Shown: positions 34,873-43,298, counted from the first letter of the stretch. The stretch is DNA of 64,000 nucleotides from Klebsiella pneumoniae (GCA_945873095.1 CAMCBU010000004.1:62001-126000), one strand, 5' to 3'. Notes: generated from the letters alone by a model not told the origin. Made by a program: numbers and translations.

Positions 34873-35319
34873 CTACTGTCGTTTAACCGACAAGCTCACT
34901 CGGGATAACATCTCTTCGATGATGGGCAGATTTGTGGCACGAAAGTCAGCTGGGCGTTCATCCATGCATCCAATTAGGCCCTGACTCAGTGCCTCGGCGG
35001 CACCGGGACTCCAGGGAACGAGATCATGCCCCATCGCTAGCGCAGCGAAGTAGGTCAAAAACTGTATCGCATGCTCGAGCTCGTTGACTCGATGATTTAG
35101 AAAGTATTGATCGAAGGATTTCTTCAGTGACGCCAGAGACGCCCAGGCTTGCGCGCCTTCGGGATCATATCTGCGCTCCCAACGGCTGAGGGCCGAAAGC
35201 GACTTCCCGAGGTGGTAATAGGCGGCTGAGCCCTCTGCGGCTTGCCTCGCAAAGGCGCAGGTCCGTCCAAGATCGAGGATTGCCGCCAAAGGAACGTCTC
35301 CCTGTTCCCGAGGGTCCAT
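34873..35319 (-). CDS. Hypothetical protein, helical
   Basis: This 148 aa protein starts MDPREQGDVPLAAILDLGR and consists mainly of helices (AFARQAAEGSAAYYHLGKSL, LKKSFDQYFLNHRVNELEH, PIIEEMLSRVSL). No family or motif is recognised. The last codons (SVKRQ) are encoded by the variant palindrome at 34,877-34,892, so the C-terminus may have been set by that repeat. It lies inside the segment bounded by the tRNA-Met repeats. Confidence 0.5.
   Translation of the reverse strand: MDPREQGDVPLAAILDLGRTCAFARQAAEGSAAYYHLGKSLSALSRWERRYDPEGAQAWASLASLKKSFDQYFLNHRVNELEHAIQFLTYFAALAMGHDLVPWSPGAAEALSQGLIGCMDERPADFRATNLPIIEEMLSRVSLSVKRQ
34877..34892. repeat. 16 bp palindrome, variant copy 3
   Basis: TGTCGTTTAACCGACA, one mismatch to the consensus. 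It encodes the last residues of the ORF 34,873-35,319 on the minus strand. Confidence 0.65.
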
Positions 35320-35627
35320 AGTCCCATATGGCAGTCAGTACAGCCACTTATTTCCGTCGGCTACCGGGTGTAGTCACGGCGCGTACTGTCCTAACAAGGA
35401 CCTGGAAATGACGGCTTAGACGCTAAGCGGCGCCTGGTCGTTCACTTAGGAACTCCGCCTTATCAGTAGTCCGACGACGTACGATGTGGATGTAATACCG
35501 AACAACGATTGATACGGTATTAAGATCTGGCGATGACTATTCTCGAAGGCGTCCACCCGCAGGCGCCATTCGACCAAGGTCGTTATTCGCTGTGGCGGGA
35601 TAAGGTGCCTGCGAACCGGGGTTTGAA
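35320..35627. other. Intergenic region between divergent cargo genes
   Basis: About 308 bp between the hypothetical gene (-) and the sensor gene (+). It presumably holds both promoters, but I see no clear consensus element, repeat or RNA structure in it. Confidence 0.4.
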
Positions 35628-37376
35628 ATGCGTAGTTGGATAACACCCTTAATTTTCGGTTGGATACTGTCACTCGCTGTTGCGATTACCACAATAACAA
35701 CAGTTAACTTTTCTGCACATCTTGCGGACCGCGGATTCACGACGGCCATCGCAGATGGCCGTGCAACCGTCACAGAAGTGGTCTCCGGTAGCGCCGCCGA
35801 ACGCGCAGGAATCAAAGTAGGTGACGTGCTAGATCGCGAAACGGCGAGACGAACAGAGACCGAATTCCTGCAGATTGACGATCCGCTACGATTTGACATC
35901 AGCCGCGAGGGCCGCTCGCTTAGAGTCACTTTCGTTCCAGATCGATCCGACAAATCATTCGAACAACGACTCTACGAGATCCATGCAGCGCTCACTCTCG
36001 TAGTCGTATTGTTTACCTCGCTCTTCATCACGTTATCGAAAGTGCGATTTACGTCGAGTAAATGGTTGGTAGCGAGTCTACTCGTCTTTCCACTTACAGG
36101 AATGCTGCAAACCAATCACCCCGATTTATCGCAGTTTGCGTTATTTGCCTTTACTCCAGCGACATGCGCTACGTTAGCGTTACTTCTGCAGTTTTGGATT
36201 TCCTTTGCTGCGGAAATTCGGTCACCGCTCGCAAAGGGTTGGGTGCATACGCTTCGAATAGCATGGATTATTACCGTAACGTCCTCGGTCACCGCCTCTA
36301 TCGCCGCAGCCAAAGAGACGCTACTAGCCGATAAGTACGCAAGTTTTTTCGAATTAGTCGGAAATAGTGCGTGGTTAGATCCCCTTAACGCATACCAGTG
36401 GTGGGGATACTCCATCGTCCTGCCCATTCTTTGCGTTGTAGCCCCGATTAAAATCATTCGACGATCAACTGGTGATGTCGAGAACCATGCTTACTGGGTC
36501 GCAGCGACGCTGTTGGGATTCGCAATTCCATGGTCTATCGGGCAGCCCGCGTTTTTCATTCTCGACCAACTTGGCTTGATCACGACCTATGGCGCCACGC
36601 TAAATCAAGTCATGGGATATTTGATCTGGCTCATCCCACTAAGTCTTTTATTGTTCTGCTACGTCGGCGTCTCTCAGCGAATGCTGAGCTTCAACTTCGC
36701 AGTCAATAAGACCGTTGTTTACTTGCTTACCGGTGGTCTTTTGTTGCTCGCTTATCTACTCTTAAAGCGTAATATCGAAACGATCTTACCGTCGGATGCG
36801 GAGACCAAGAAGAGTGCTGTAAACGGCCTAATTGCTTGTCTGGTCTTCATGGCTAAGCAACTCCGCGACCTATCAGACATTGCACTTAAGAAGTTTATTT
36901 TTGTGGATCTCAATCGGAGAGAAAATAAACTTTCCGAATTTCGAAACAAAATGAGCCACTTCAAGACGAGCACCGCATTAGAGGACGCCACAGCGAGTAC
37001 GCTTTCCTCGTTTTGTCATGGCGCCCGCGTACAAATATTTTCCCACTCTAACGGTTCTTATTGTGACCGTCGTACCCAGGAGCAGATCTTGGTCGACGAC
37101 GAAATTCCAGTCGCGCTCAGGACGGGACGGAGCTCTGTCCTGAATCCCGGTGATCCTCAAGCAAGCCGCTGGCGGGTCGTCACGCCGATATTTGATCGAC
37201 AAGACTTGGTTGGATTCGTCGGAATTGAATACGATCCTATGCTGCCGACGTTACGACCGGATGAGATACGATGGATTGAGAAGATTGTTCGTCAATTCGG
37301 AATTCAGTCGGCATTGCTTGAATTAGATTTATTACGGGCCACCCAACGACGTCTCGCCTCGGCCGAAGGATCTTAG
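35628..37376 (+). CDS. PDZ / multi-TM / GAF-like membrane sensor without an output domain
   Basis: This 582 aa protein has a first TM helix (ITPLIFGWILSLAVAITTITT), then a PDZ-like periplasmic module (ATVTEVVSGSAAERAGIKVGDVLD). About seven to eight TM helices follow (LTLVVVLFTSLFITLSKV to VVYLLTGGLLLLAYLLLK). Next is a short helical linker (KKFIFVDLNRRENKLSEFRNKM) and a C-terminal GAF-like domain (STLSSFCHGARVQIFSHSNG, WRVVTPIFDRQDLVGFVGIEY). The layout is that of a membrane sensor, but no histidine kinase, GGDEF or phosphatase domain is present. The base composition is clearly more AT-rich than core genes, which supports recent transfer. It lies between the two tRNA-Met repeats as cargo. Confidence 0.65.
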   Translation: MRSWITPLIFGWILSLAVAITTITTVNFSAHLADRGFTTAIADGRATVTEVVSGSAAERAGIKVGDVLDRETARRTETEFLQIDDPLRFDISREGRSLRVTFVPDRSDKSFEQRLYEIHAALTLVVVLFTSLFITLSKVRFTSSKWLVASLLVFPLTGMLQTNHPDLSQFALFAFTPATCATLALLLQFWISFAAEIRSPLAKGWVHTLRIAWIITVTSSVTASIAAAKETLLADKYASFFELVGNSAWLDPLNAYQWWGYSIVLPILCVVAPIKIIRRSTGDVENHAYWVAATLLGFAIPWSIGQPAFFILDQLGLITTYGATLNQVMGYLIWLIPLSLLLFCYVGVSQRMLSFNFAVNKTVVYLLTGGLLLLAYLLLKRNIETILPSDAETKKSAVNGLIACLVFMAKQLRDLSDIALKKFIFVDLNRRENKLSEFRNKMSHFKTSTALEDATASTLSSFCHGARVQIFSHSNGSYCDRRTQEQILVDDEIPVALRTGRSSVLNPGDPQASRWRVVTPIFDRQDLVGFVGIEYDPMLPTLRPDEIRWIEKIVRQFGIQSALLELDLLRATQRRLASAEGS

Positions 37377-37974
37377 GTGCCGCTTTACTCAGCGACTGAT
37401 TGGAACGGCACAGATAAAAATCGGTGATGGCGAAGGGGACGAACCTTGCGGAGGAGAGCATGCACGTTCGTCGAAAAATCGACGTGTTGATCCTTTGCAG
37501 AGTCTCGACGGCGCGAATGACAAAACAAGACAAGTATGCGGCGAGTGTGTAAGCGCCCTGCTCTTCTAACTCGCTGATTTTTCTCACGGCGAAATGAACT
37601 CAAAGGGATTAGTTCGTTTCTGACGTGTCAGATCAGAATTTGTGACACGCTAACTCATTGATTTGTAAGACTGGGCCCGCTTGGATTCGAACCAAGGACC
37701 AAGGGATTATGAGAAGACAGGACCAATTCAATCCCATTGGCCATCAATCACTTACGCACTCCGAAATTCCGTGTGTAAGAGAATGTGTATGTAACAAACG
37801 TGTTTTTGACGTATTTTTCTGGGGTTTTTGACACTCTTGACCTACAACGTCGAATAGCAGATTACCTACTCCTCAGATAACAGGTAAACACTTTTCTTTG
37901 AGCGATAAACGAGTCGTCAAAAACGAGGATTGACGAACCCGCGCAGTCACCGCGTGGAGCGTCCCGAATGTCGT
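37377..37974. other. Non-coding stretch including direct repeat copy 2
   Basis: About 600 bp. The first ~290 bp after the sensor gene hold no convincing gene or terminator; the 116 aa minus-strand ORF overlapping 37,237-37,587 is an antisense shadow of the sensor's 3' end. The rest is copy 2 of the tRNA-Met repeat. Confidence 0.5.
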
Positions 37975-37984
37975 TTAAACGACA
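37670..37984. repeat. Direct repeat copy 2 (315 bp) carrying a tRNA-Met 3'-half
   Basis: This is the second copy of the block at 34,543-34,854. The tRNA-Met(CAT) 3'-half lies at 37,672-37,713 and again lacks the 5' half and CCA. The first ~130 bp are nearly identical to copy 1, the middle has more differences, and the end (gagcgataaacgagtcgtca, then the palindrome) is again well conserved. The palindrome supplies the stop codon of the macro-domain gene. Confidence 0.8.
37969..37984. repeat. 16 bp palindrome, copy 4
   Basis: Perfect TGTCGTTTAAACGACA. On the minus strand its GTC GTT TAA provides the last two codons and the stop of the macro-domain gene. Confidence 0.8.
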
Positions 37985-38505
37985 TTTACCTGCGTAACAG
38001 GGATGGCCTCGTAGAAGATCTGATACAGCATCGCATCCACGACTGTGAATCGGATCTCCTGCAGGTGGCTAAGATTGGGAGCCAGCTGAAAGGCGGTTTT
38101 CACGAGTATCGGTACCGCCTCATCGATCGGATATCCATAGATCCCCGTCGATATCGCCGGTACGGCGAGGCGCCGTATCTTTTGAGCGTCGGCAAGCCGC
38201 ACCGCGCTCTCTAATGCCCTAGCCAAATTGGCGGGAGGATTCGGGTCTTCGTGGTACTTCGGTCCGCGGGTATGGAAGAGTTTTGCCGTAATCTCGAACC
38301 CTGGCGAGGCGATGGCTTCCCCGAGCCCGAGCGGTGCCAACGGACGGGTGTAACGCTCGAGTTCTGGTCCGGCGGCTTTATAGATCGCGCCGCAGACACC
38401 GCCGCCTGCGATGAGATACGCGTTAGCGGAATTGACCAGGCCGTCGCAGTCGGTCTGCTTGAGGATATCCCCTAAAACTACGGTGACCTGAGCGGTCGCT
38501 TTCAA
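37975..38505 (-). CDS. Macro domain protein (ADP-ribose binding)
   Basis: This 176 aa single-domain protein carries the macro-fold hallmarks: VVLGDILKQTDCDGLVNSAN, the ADP-ribose loop YLIAGGGVCGAIYKAAG and the phosphate loop RLAVPAISTGIYGYP. Such proteins bind or hydrolyse ADP-ribose, O-acetyl-ADP-ribose or ADP-ribosylated targets. In mobile DNA they occur both as metabolic enzymes and as antitoxins for ADP-ribosyltransferase toxins. No such toxin gene is recognisable next to it. The last codons and the TAA come from the repeat palindrome, so the C-terminus may be altered. A MORN gene lies 12 bp upstream on the same strand. Confidence 0.85.
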   Translation of the reverse strand: MKATAQVTVVLGDILKQTDCDGLVNSANAYLIAGGGVCGAIYKAAGPELERYTRPLAPLGLGEAIASPGFEITAKLFHTRGPKYHEDPNPPANLARALESAVRLADAQKIRRLAVPAISTGIYGYPIDEAVPILVKTAFQLAPNLSHLQEIRFTVVDAMLYQIFYEAIPVTQVNVV

Positions 38506-38517
38506 CCCGCGCCCTCT

Positions 38518-39030
38518 CTAAGAGGATGTTTGACCTGCCGGCTGATCCGCTCGCCATGATCCGGAGTAGATCACCTCACAGGCAGGACCGTACAACGTGC
38601 CCTCGCCATGACGCATGTCGTCCTTCCATGCGCCCTGATAAATCTGGCCGTTCGAGTAAAAGAACGTCCCTTCGCCGTTCCGCTGACCCGACGAGTAAGT
38701 GCCTCGAAAAGTGACGTAGTTGTCGATCGTGGCGGCTGCGACGAGGTGTAACTCGAAAAGACATTCGCACTCATCTCTGGTGTTCTCAAGGCAGGGCGCG
38801 CTGACCGGCTTCGTCATCGGCGGAGCGAGCATGGCTTTGCTCGGGGGCTCACGTCCAATGACACACCCACCCACACCCCATCCGTCAGGCGCGCCGTGCT
38901 TCATCGAACCCGACCAATAGCAGAACGGATACTCTGCAGCGATCTCGATGTCTTGTCCGATGTTATGACTCGGTATCGGTAACGCCACGAAGCCAATCGC
39001 GGCGACGAACAAAAGTATCGCGTACTGCAC
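38518..39030 (-). CDS. MORN-repeat protein, exported
   Basis: This 170 aa protein has an N-terminal hydrophobic signal (AILLFVAAIGFVALPIP). A first MORN-like unit, YWSGSMKHGAPDGWGVG, is followed by clear MORN repeats: FRGTYSSGQRNGEGTFFYSN and YQGAWKDDMRHGEGTLYG, then a partial YSGSWRADQPAG. Between them is a segment with several cysteines (ENTRDECECLFEL). MORN repeats bind lipids or act as scaffolds; the bacterial function is unclear. It sits in a same-strand row with the macro gene and the protease lipoprotein, whose stop is only 4 bp upstream. Confidence 0.8.
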   Translation of the reverse strand: MQYAILLFVAAIGFVALPIPSHNIGQDIEIAAEYPFCYWSGSMKHGAPDGWGVGGCVIGREPPSKAMLAPPMTKPVSAPCLENTRDECECLFELHLVAAATIDNYVTFRGTYSSGQRNGEGTFFYSNGQIYQGAWKDDMRHGEGTLYGPACEVIYSGSWRADQPAGQTSS

Positions 39031-39034
39031 GTCT

Positions 39035-40099
39035 TTACTCCGTCTCGACCTTACACACTGACTTCATCACGCGCTTCAATAACTGATCGCGCGACAGCGA
39101 GGTATTGGCGGAGGGAAGCGCGGTCTCCGAGGGGAGCATCAGCGACGCCACCTGTGCATGACGTGCGTAGTTGACGAGCTGCATCGGGCTACCCGATCCG
39201 TCTTCCTCGATCGACGAATCGATCACGCCGATCACCTTACCGGAATACGACACGACCGGTCCGCCGGAGCTCCCCGGCTGAATGGGGATCGATACCTGTA
39301 GCAAGGTCGGCTCCTGCGAAGGACCAGAGAGCGAGGTGACATTACCCTCCGTGAACTTCGCCTCGGCACCGAGCATCTTGGGGTTCGGGAATCCGATCGT
39401 GAACGCCGACATGCCGACCGAGATGTCACTCGATTCACCGAGGGGCAGCCACTCAGGGGTAGACACCTTGGTTCGTAGGAGTGCGAGATCGTTGTCGGAA
39501 GATTCGCGCAGTACGTCCGCCTCGCCTTTTCGGCCATCCGGAAAGACCACCGCGATTTTGGTTGCGTTATCAACCACGTGATACGAGGTCAGTAATAAAC
39601 CATCCGGCGATATGGCGAAACACGTGCCGGTCCCGGTCACAGGATCGTCGTACTGAAACTGCGACACAGCATAGGCGCAGCTCGATGCGTTACAACTTGG
39701 CATGCGCACCTTGAGCACGAGCTTGTTGGTCTTGCCAGATTCAAGATCGACTCGGGGGGTGTCGTCTTCCCCTTCATCGAGTTCCATCAGCCGGCCATCT
39801 GCTGTGACGATACGCAGATCGAGATCTGCACAAGCCCGATCGCAGGCTGCAATCACGGTGGCGTCATGCGCACCTGTGATATCGAGCGGGATCGTTGTTT
39901 CTTCACCATGCCCGAGTCGCCCGACGTATACCGTGCCGATCTGCCGAATGGTCCGGTCACGGCTATCGGCCTTTGCCTTGAGCCACCCACTGTAATCCGC
40001 CATCTGTAGCCGCGCCTGATGCTCGCTAGAACTGACGTAAGAGTCGCAGCCTGCTATCAGAGCGACTGACACCAGAATCGAAATAATGCAGTGCTTCAC
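39035..40099 (-). CDS. Trypsin-like (S1C) serine protease lipoprotein
   Basis: This 354 aa protein has a lipoprotein signal, IISILVSVALIAGCDSY. The N-terminal ~150 residues form a beta-rich domain (VYVGRLGHGEETTIPLDI, NKLVLKVRMPSCNASSCAY). A chymotrypsin-fold protease follows, with His in LLTSYHVVDNATKI, Asp in ESSDNDLALLRTKV and Ser in PIQPGSSGGPVV. There is no PDZ domain, unlike DegP/DegS. It is probably an envelope-anchored protease. The start overlaps the stop of the upstream 109 aa gene (ATGA), so they are coupled. Confidence 0.88.
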   Translation of the reverse strand: MKHCIISILVSVALIAGCDSYVSSSEHQARLQMADYSGWLKAKADSRDRTIRQIGTVYVGRLGHGEETTIPLDITGAHDATVIAACDRACADLDLRIVTADGRLMELDEGEDDTPRVDLESGKTNKLVLKVRMPSCNASSCAYAVSQFQYDDPVTGTGTCFAISPDGLLLTSYHVVDNATKIAVVFPDGRKGEADVLRESSDNDLALLRTKVSTPEWLPLGESSDISVGMSAFTIGFPNPKMLGAEAKFTEGNVTSLSGPSQEPTLLQVSIPIQPGSSGGPVVSYSGKVIGVIDSSIEEDGSGSPMQLVNYARHAQVASLMLPSETALPSANTSLSRDQLLKRVMKSVCKVETE

Positions 40100-40425
40100 A
40101 GCTGATGTATTTCTCGAACGTGCATTTTGAATGTTTCGATATCGATCTGCTGTCCATGCAACACGGTGAACGGATGTAGTTCTCTTGGAGGCGCGACACC
40201 GTAGTTATATGCCAGATCGAGATCAGTCCAAATCACGCAGGGATTACCATCGACGAGGTAGAAGTCCGGGTTGCCGTCGAGATCGCGTTCTAGACGCTGC
40301 GCCATTGTCGGTTCAACCCAATCATCCGGTCGTTTTGTGTACCCACCAATGAACGGCTCGTCTGATGTGAGCAGATCATCGAAGAGGATGGTGGGTCCGT
40401 CTTTCCGAAACTTATTTTCTTCCAT
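40096..40425 (-). CDS. Hypothetical protein, acidic
   Basis: The start is placed at ATG 40,423-40,425 (109 aa); the ORF-track TTG is two codons earlier. The protein is soluble and acidic, with GPTILFDDLLTSDEPFIGG, ERDLDGNPDFYLVDGNP and WTDLDLAYNYG. No family is recognised. Its stop overlaps the protease start, so it may be a cytoplasmic partner or simply an operon neighbour. Confidence 0.6.
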   Translation of the reverse strand: MEENKFRKDGPTILFDDLLTSDEPFIGGYTKRPDDWVEPTMAQRLERDLDGNPDFYLVDGNPCVIWTDLDLAYNYGVAPPRELHPFTVLHGQQIDIETFKMHVREIHQL

Positions 40426-40495
40426 CAGCAAAACCCTAAGCGACGACTAGCTCAAGCTTTGATACGGATTTGGCGCTGGCGCATTTAAAGTCGAG

Positions 40496-40858
40496 CTAGT
40501 TACAGATTTGCTCCCATGCGCCATCTACGCACCGCCCGATACGACAACCGAGTTCCGGCAAAGGCTTGAGACCGCAAGAGAGCGAGGGTGTCCTGTCGCA
40601 TATCTGCTCCCACGAACCGTCGATGCACCGACCTATCCGGCAACCTAGATTCGGGAGCGGCTTGATCCCACAGGATAGCGCGGGATTCTGGTCACATATT
40701 TGCTCCCACGCACCATTCACACAACGCCCGATTCGGCAGCCGAGCTCAGGAAGCGGTCTAAGCCCGCAACTTGCGGACTGTGCGGACACGTCCGTGGTCG
40801 GCGTGATTGAACCTATACCGACCATTACCAGCGCGATCAACAATCGAAGTAACGTCAT
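40496..40858 (-). CDS. Secreted protein with three tandem Cys-rich repeats
   Basis: This 120 aa protein has a signal peptide (LLIALVMVGIGSITPTTDVSA) and then three near-identical ~33-residue repeats. Each follows CGLRPLPELGCRIGRC, then a short V/I-(N/D)-G-(A/S)-W-EQIC stretch. Every unit has four cysteines in the same register, which suggests one or two disulfides per repeat after export. The repeats are also visible at the DNA level (about 99 bp period), so they arose by recent duplication. No family is recognised. Function could be adhesive, inhibitory or structural. Confidence 0.75.
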   Translation of the reverse strand: MTLLRLLIALVMVGIGSITPTTDVSAQSASCGLRPLPELGCRIGRCVNGAWEQICDQNPALSCGIKPLPNLGCRIGRCIDGSWEQICDRTPSLSCGLKPLPELGCRIGRCVDGAWEQICN

Positions 40859-40886
40859 AAGTTTTTTCTCACGGGAAACTTTTATA

Positions 40887-41432
40887 TCAGTCTCGCCAGG
40901 CTTCTAATATTTGGCCGTCAGTGATCGTATCAATCTCATGAATCACAATTAACTTGTAGTCTCTCAACTGACGAAAGAATTCGGGTTCTGAACGCACGAT
41001 CGGTAGCCACGTCGTCTCAGGGCCTGCCTGACCATGAATTTCGGTATAGCCACCGATCACAACGTCTCGACCTTTTCTATCCTGAATCGTGCAATAGACG
41101 ATCGAGGGGGTTACACAATCATCTACCTCCTCTGCTAGATGGGACATCATCTCTCGAGCAAATGCCAATCGATCGCTATCCGCGATTGGTTCGTCATCCT
41201 CAAGCCCGACATGGCTGCGCAGCTCCGGGTCGTCCAAGTATCGCTCGGAGAAGAGTTCAAAATTAAAGGCGATCAAATCATTCGAGGCGCTGAAAAGATC
41301 GTCCCATCCGTCGATCTCAAGGTACTCGTGAAGCGCTTTCAATTCGCCGCTATCGGATCGATGGTTGAGGAAGCCCTCGATCACCGCATCGACGCTTTTT
41401 TGGAGTGCCTCAGGGACTGCGATCAAGGTCAT
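40887..41432 (-). CDS. Hypothetical protein, acidic
   Basis: The start is placed at ATG 41,430-41,432 (181 aa); the longer ORF-track start would overlap the upstream lipoprotein by about 130 bp. The protein is helical and acidic at first (ALQKSVDAVIEGFLNHRSDS, LHEYLEIDGWDDLFSASND), with a beta-rich second half (SIVYCTIQDRKGRDVVIGG). No family is recognised. It lies in the same-strand row of envelope-related genes. Confidence 0.55.
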   Translation of the reverse strand: MTLIAVPEALQKSVDAVIEGFLNHRSDSGELKALHEYLEIDGWDDLFSASNDLIAFNFELFSERYLDDPELRSHVGLEDDEPIADSDRLAFAREMMSHLAEEVDDCVTPSIVYCTIQDRKGRDVVIGGYTEIHGQAGPETTWLPIVRSEPEFFRQLRDYKLIVIHEIDTITDGQILEAWRD

Positions 41433-41452
41433 GACCGTCGGGCTCCCAACAC

Positions 41453-41842
41453 TTAAGACGTTCCACGCTCGTGATGCCTCTTTCGGTATTCGTCGATTAA
41501 GGACAATACCGTCAGCGCATAGGCCCGGCAGCCTTCCTGATACTCCGTCTGCGACCAAAGGCCTGCTTCGTATTCGTTTACGCACTGTGAGGGTTTAGTG
41601 ATCTTGACGCTACGCGCGTGATCAAATCCGCGCTCGAAGACATCACACGCATCTCGGCAATCGGAATCTTTCGTGACGCCGAGGTAGGTCATTCCATGCA
41701 GTGCGACATGAGCGCGTTCAATCGCCGCTACCTGATCGAACGCGGTGATGGGTGGCGGCAGATACCCGTCGTCCTCGACCTGTGCGCATCCCGAGACGAC
41801 CAGGGCAATTAAGGACGCTGAAATGATGATCATTAGTCGCAT
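41453..41842 (-). CDS. Predicted lipoprotein
   Basis: This 129 aa protein has the signal and lipobox IIISASLIALVVSGCAQVED. The mature part has four cysteines (DCRDACDVFERGF, SQCVNEYEAGLW, QEGCRAYAL) and is mostly helical. No family is recognised. It starts 3 bp after the WYL-regulator stop on the same strand, so it may be part of that transcript. Confidence 0.7.
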   Translation of the reverse strand: MRLMIIISASLIALVVSGCAQVEDDGYLPPPITAFDQVAAIERAHVALHGMTYLGVTKDSDCRDACDVFERGFDHARSVKITKPSQCVNEYEAGLWSQTEYQEGCRAYALTVLSLIDEYRKRHHERGTS

Positions 41843-41845
41843 GCT

Positions 41846-42817
41846 TTAACGCTCCGCATATTTACCGGCCGCCGCATCTAGCGCTTCGCCGACGGTCTTT
41901 CGTAAGGACGCCGGCCCGAGCACTTCGACGTTGGGGCCATGCCGAAGGATGTCCATCACGAGCTCGGGCTCGTGTTTGTAGGGGATGCGCAGGATCACCC
42001 CGCCGTCTTTTTGCGGTTCGCTCTTGACGCCGGGGTGCCACTCTTCTTCTGCAACCCAGCGTGCGGCAAGTTCGTTGAATCGCAGCACCGCGATCTTGTC
42101 AGCTTTCCCTGTGAAGATGCCGTAGCCCGAGTCGAGCTCTCCGGCAATCAGATCGGGTGGCGGGTCGTAAACAGTCTCAGTCATACAGCGCGGTGCGGTA
42201 ATACGATCCACTGAGAACACCCTCATCTCCTCGCGCTCGTGACACCACGCGGCGAGATACCAATTGCTGCGATAAAAGGTCAGGCGCAGTGGGGAAGCAC
42301 TTCGTGATTTTTCCTCGTTACGAGTTCGGCTGCGATACACAAACTGCAGCCGTTTTCGGGCACGGAGCGCTGACAGCACCGTCGCAAAGGCATCCGCACT
42401 GGTATTCCGCAGCTGCGACATGCGCAGTCGGATGCGCTCGGTCAGATCCCCTTTTCCAAAGGCCTGACGTCGAACCTTACCGAGACGGGAGCGGACCGAT
42501 TGAGTCTCATCGCGCACAAATCCCGGCGGGATTTGCTCAAGCAATGCCTCGACCTCCAACAACGCCGAGATCTCCCGGCCTGACAGTCCGAGCAGTACCG
42601 CGGCGTTGGGATCATCAGGACTACGCTCTAATCGATACCCGCCCTGCTCCCAATCGTAGCGGATGTCGACGCCGCGCTGATCGCGCAGGAATGAAATCAG
42701 CCGCTTGACCGTCGCCGGGGAGGCGCCCGTCTCATCGCAGAGTGCGGCAAGCGGTAACGGCTCGCGGGTGCGGCAGAAGATGCCGAAGATCTCTTGGAGT
42801 TTTTCGAAACGGGCCAT
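41846..42817 (-). CDS. WYL-domain transcriptional regulator
   Basis: This 323 aa protein has an N-terminal winged helix (KLQEIFGIFCRTREPLPLAALCDETGASPATVKRLISFLRD) and a WYL domain (RLQFVYRSRTRNEEKSRSASPLRLTFYRSNWYLAAWCHER, FSVDRI). A C-terminal WCX-like extension follows (GVILRIPYKHEPELVMDILRHGPNVEVLGP). WYL regulators bind nucleotides and often repress phage-defence operons (BrxR/CapW type). Here it is divergent from the small HTH gene and the 1808 aa helicase-nuclease. A perfect 10 bp palindrome lies 34 bp upstream of its start as a possible operator. Confidence 0.9.
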   Translation of the reverse strand: MARFEKLQEIFGIFCRTREPLPLAALCDETGASPATVKRLISFLRDQRGVDIRYDWEQGGYRLERSPDDPNAAVLLGLSGREISALLEVEALLEQIPPGFVRDETQSVRSRLGKVRRQAFGKGDLTERIRLRMSQLRNTSADAFATVLSALRARKRLQFVYRSRTRNEEKSRSASPLRLTFYRSNWYLAAWCHEREEMRVFSVDRITAPRCMTETVYDPPPDLIAGELDSGYGIFTGKADKIAVLRFNELAARWVAEEEWHPGVKSEPQKDGGVILRIPYKHEPELVMDILRHGPNVEVLGPASLRKTVGEALDAAAGKYAER

Positions 42818-42851
42818 GCAGCACCAATAGAACCGACCATCGGCTCAAAAT

Positions 42852-42861
42852 ATGAGCTCAT
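42852..42861. promoter_or_regulatory. Palindrome ATGAGCTCAT, candidate WYL-regulator operator
   Basis: A perfect 10 bp inverted repeat about 34 bp upstream of the WYL gene start and within the divergent intergenic region of the defence-like locus. A second weaker dyad (TATC-ggct-GATA) is near 42,943-42,954. Position suggests autoregulation; the binding protein is inferred. Confidence 0.4.
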
Positions 42862-43046
42862 CCTATGTTGTTCAACAGCTGGATGGAATCGCGGATTGAC
42901 GCTCAAACAACCCTGATTTTTGATGGTAATTCACAATCAGCTTATCGGCTGATACTGCGCCTATGGACGATGGGCTCGGCGGGGTTTCAGTTTATGAAAC
43001 TTTTCCCCTATCCTGCCCTCCAGTACCCGTAACCGGACAGACCCAA

Positions 43047-43256
43047 ATGGCCACGACCCACGGCCGGACCGGCATCCTGACCATCCCCGAAATCGCCAAG
43101 CACCTGAAGGTCACCGAGCGAACTAGTTACAAGATCGCGGCGTCGAGGAAGATCACGGCATTTAAAGTTGGGAGGAGCTGGCGGCTTTCGATGCCAGACA
43201 TCGACCGCTGGATTACGAAACAGTCAACCACCGCGCACAGATCGAGACTGAGATAA
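43047..43256 (+). CDS. Small excisionase/MerR-like HTH protein
   Basis: The start is tentatively at ATG 43,047 (69 aa); an in-frame ATG at 42,963 would add 28 unconvincing residues. It carries the HTH_17/excisionase pattern: ILTIPEIAKHLKVTERTSYK, IAASRKITAFKVGRSWRLS, then DIDRWITKQ. Such proteins act as recombination directionality factors or as small transcription factors. It precedes the helicase-nuclease gene by 42 bp on the same strand, so it is probably its operon partner. No strong Shine-Dalgarno is visible. Confidence 0.7.
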   Translation: MATTHGRTGILTIPEIAKHLKVTERTSYKIAASRKITAFKVGRSWRLSMPDIDRWITKQSTTAHRSRLR

Positions 43257-43298
43257 ACGCCAATCATCGCTATGAACTATTTCTTGCGTGCTTAACCT

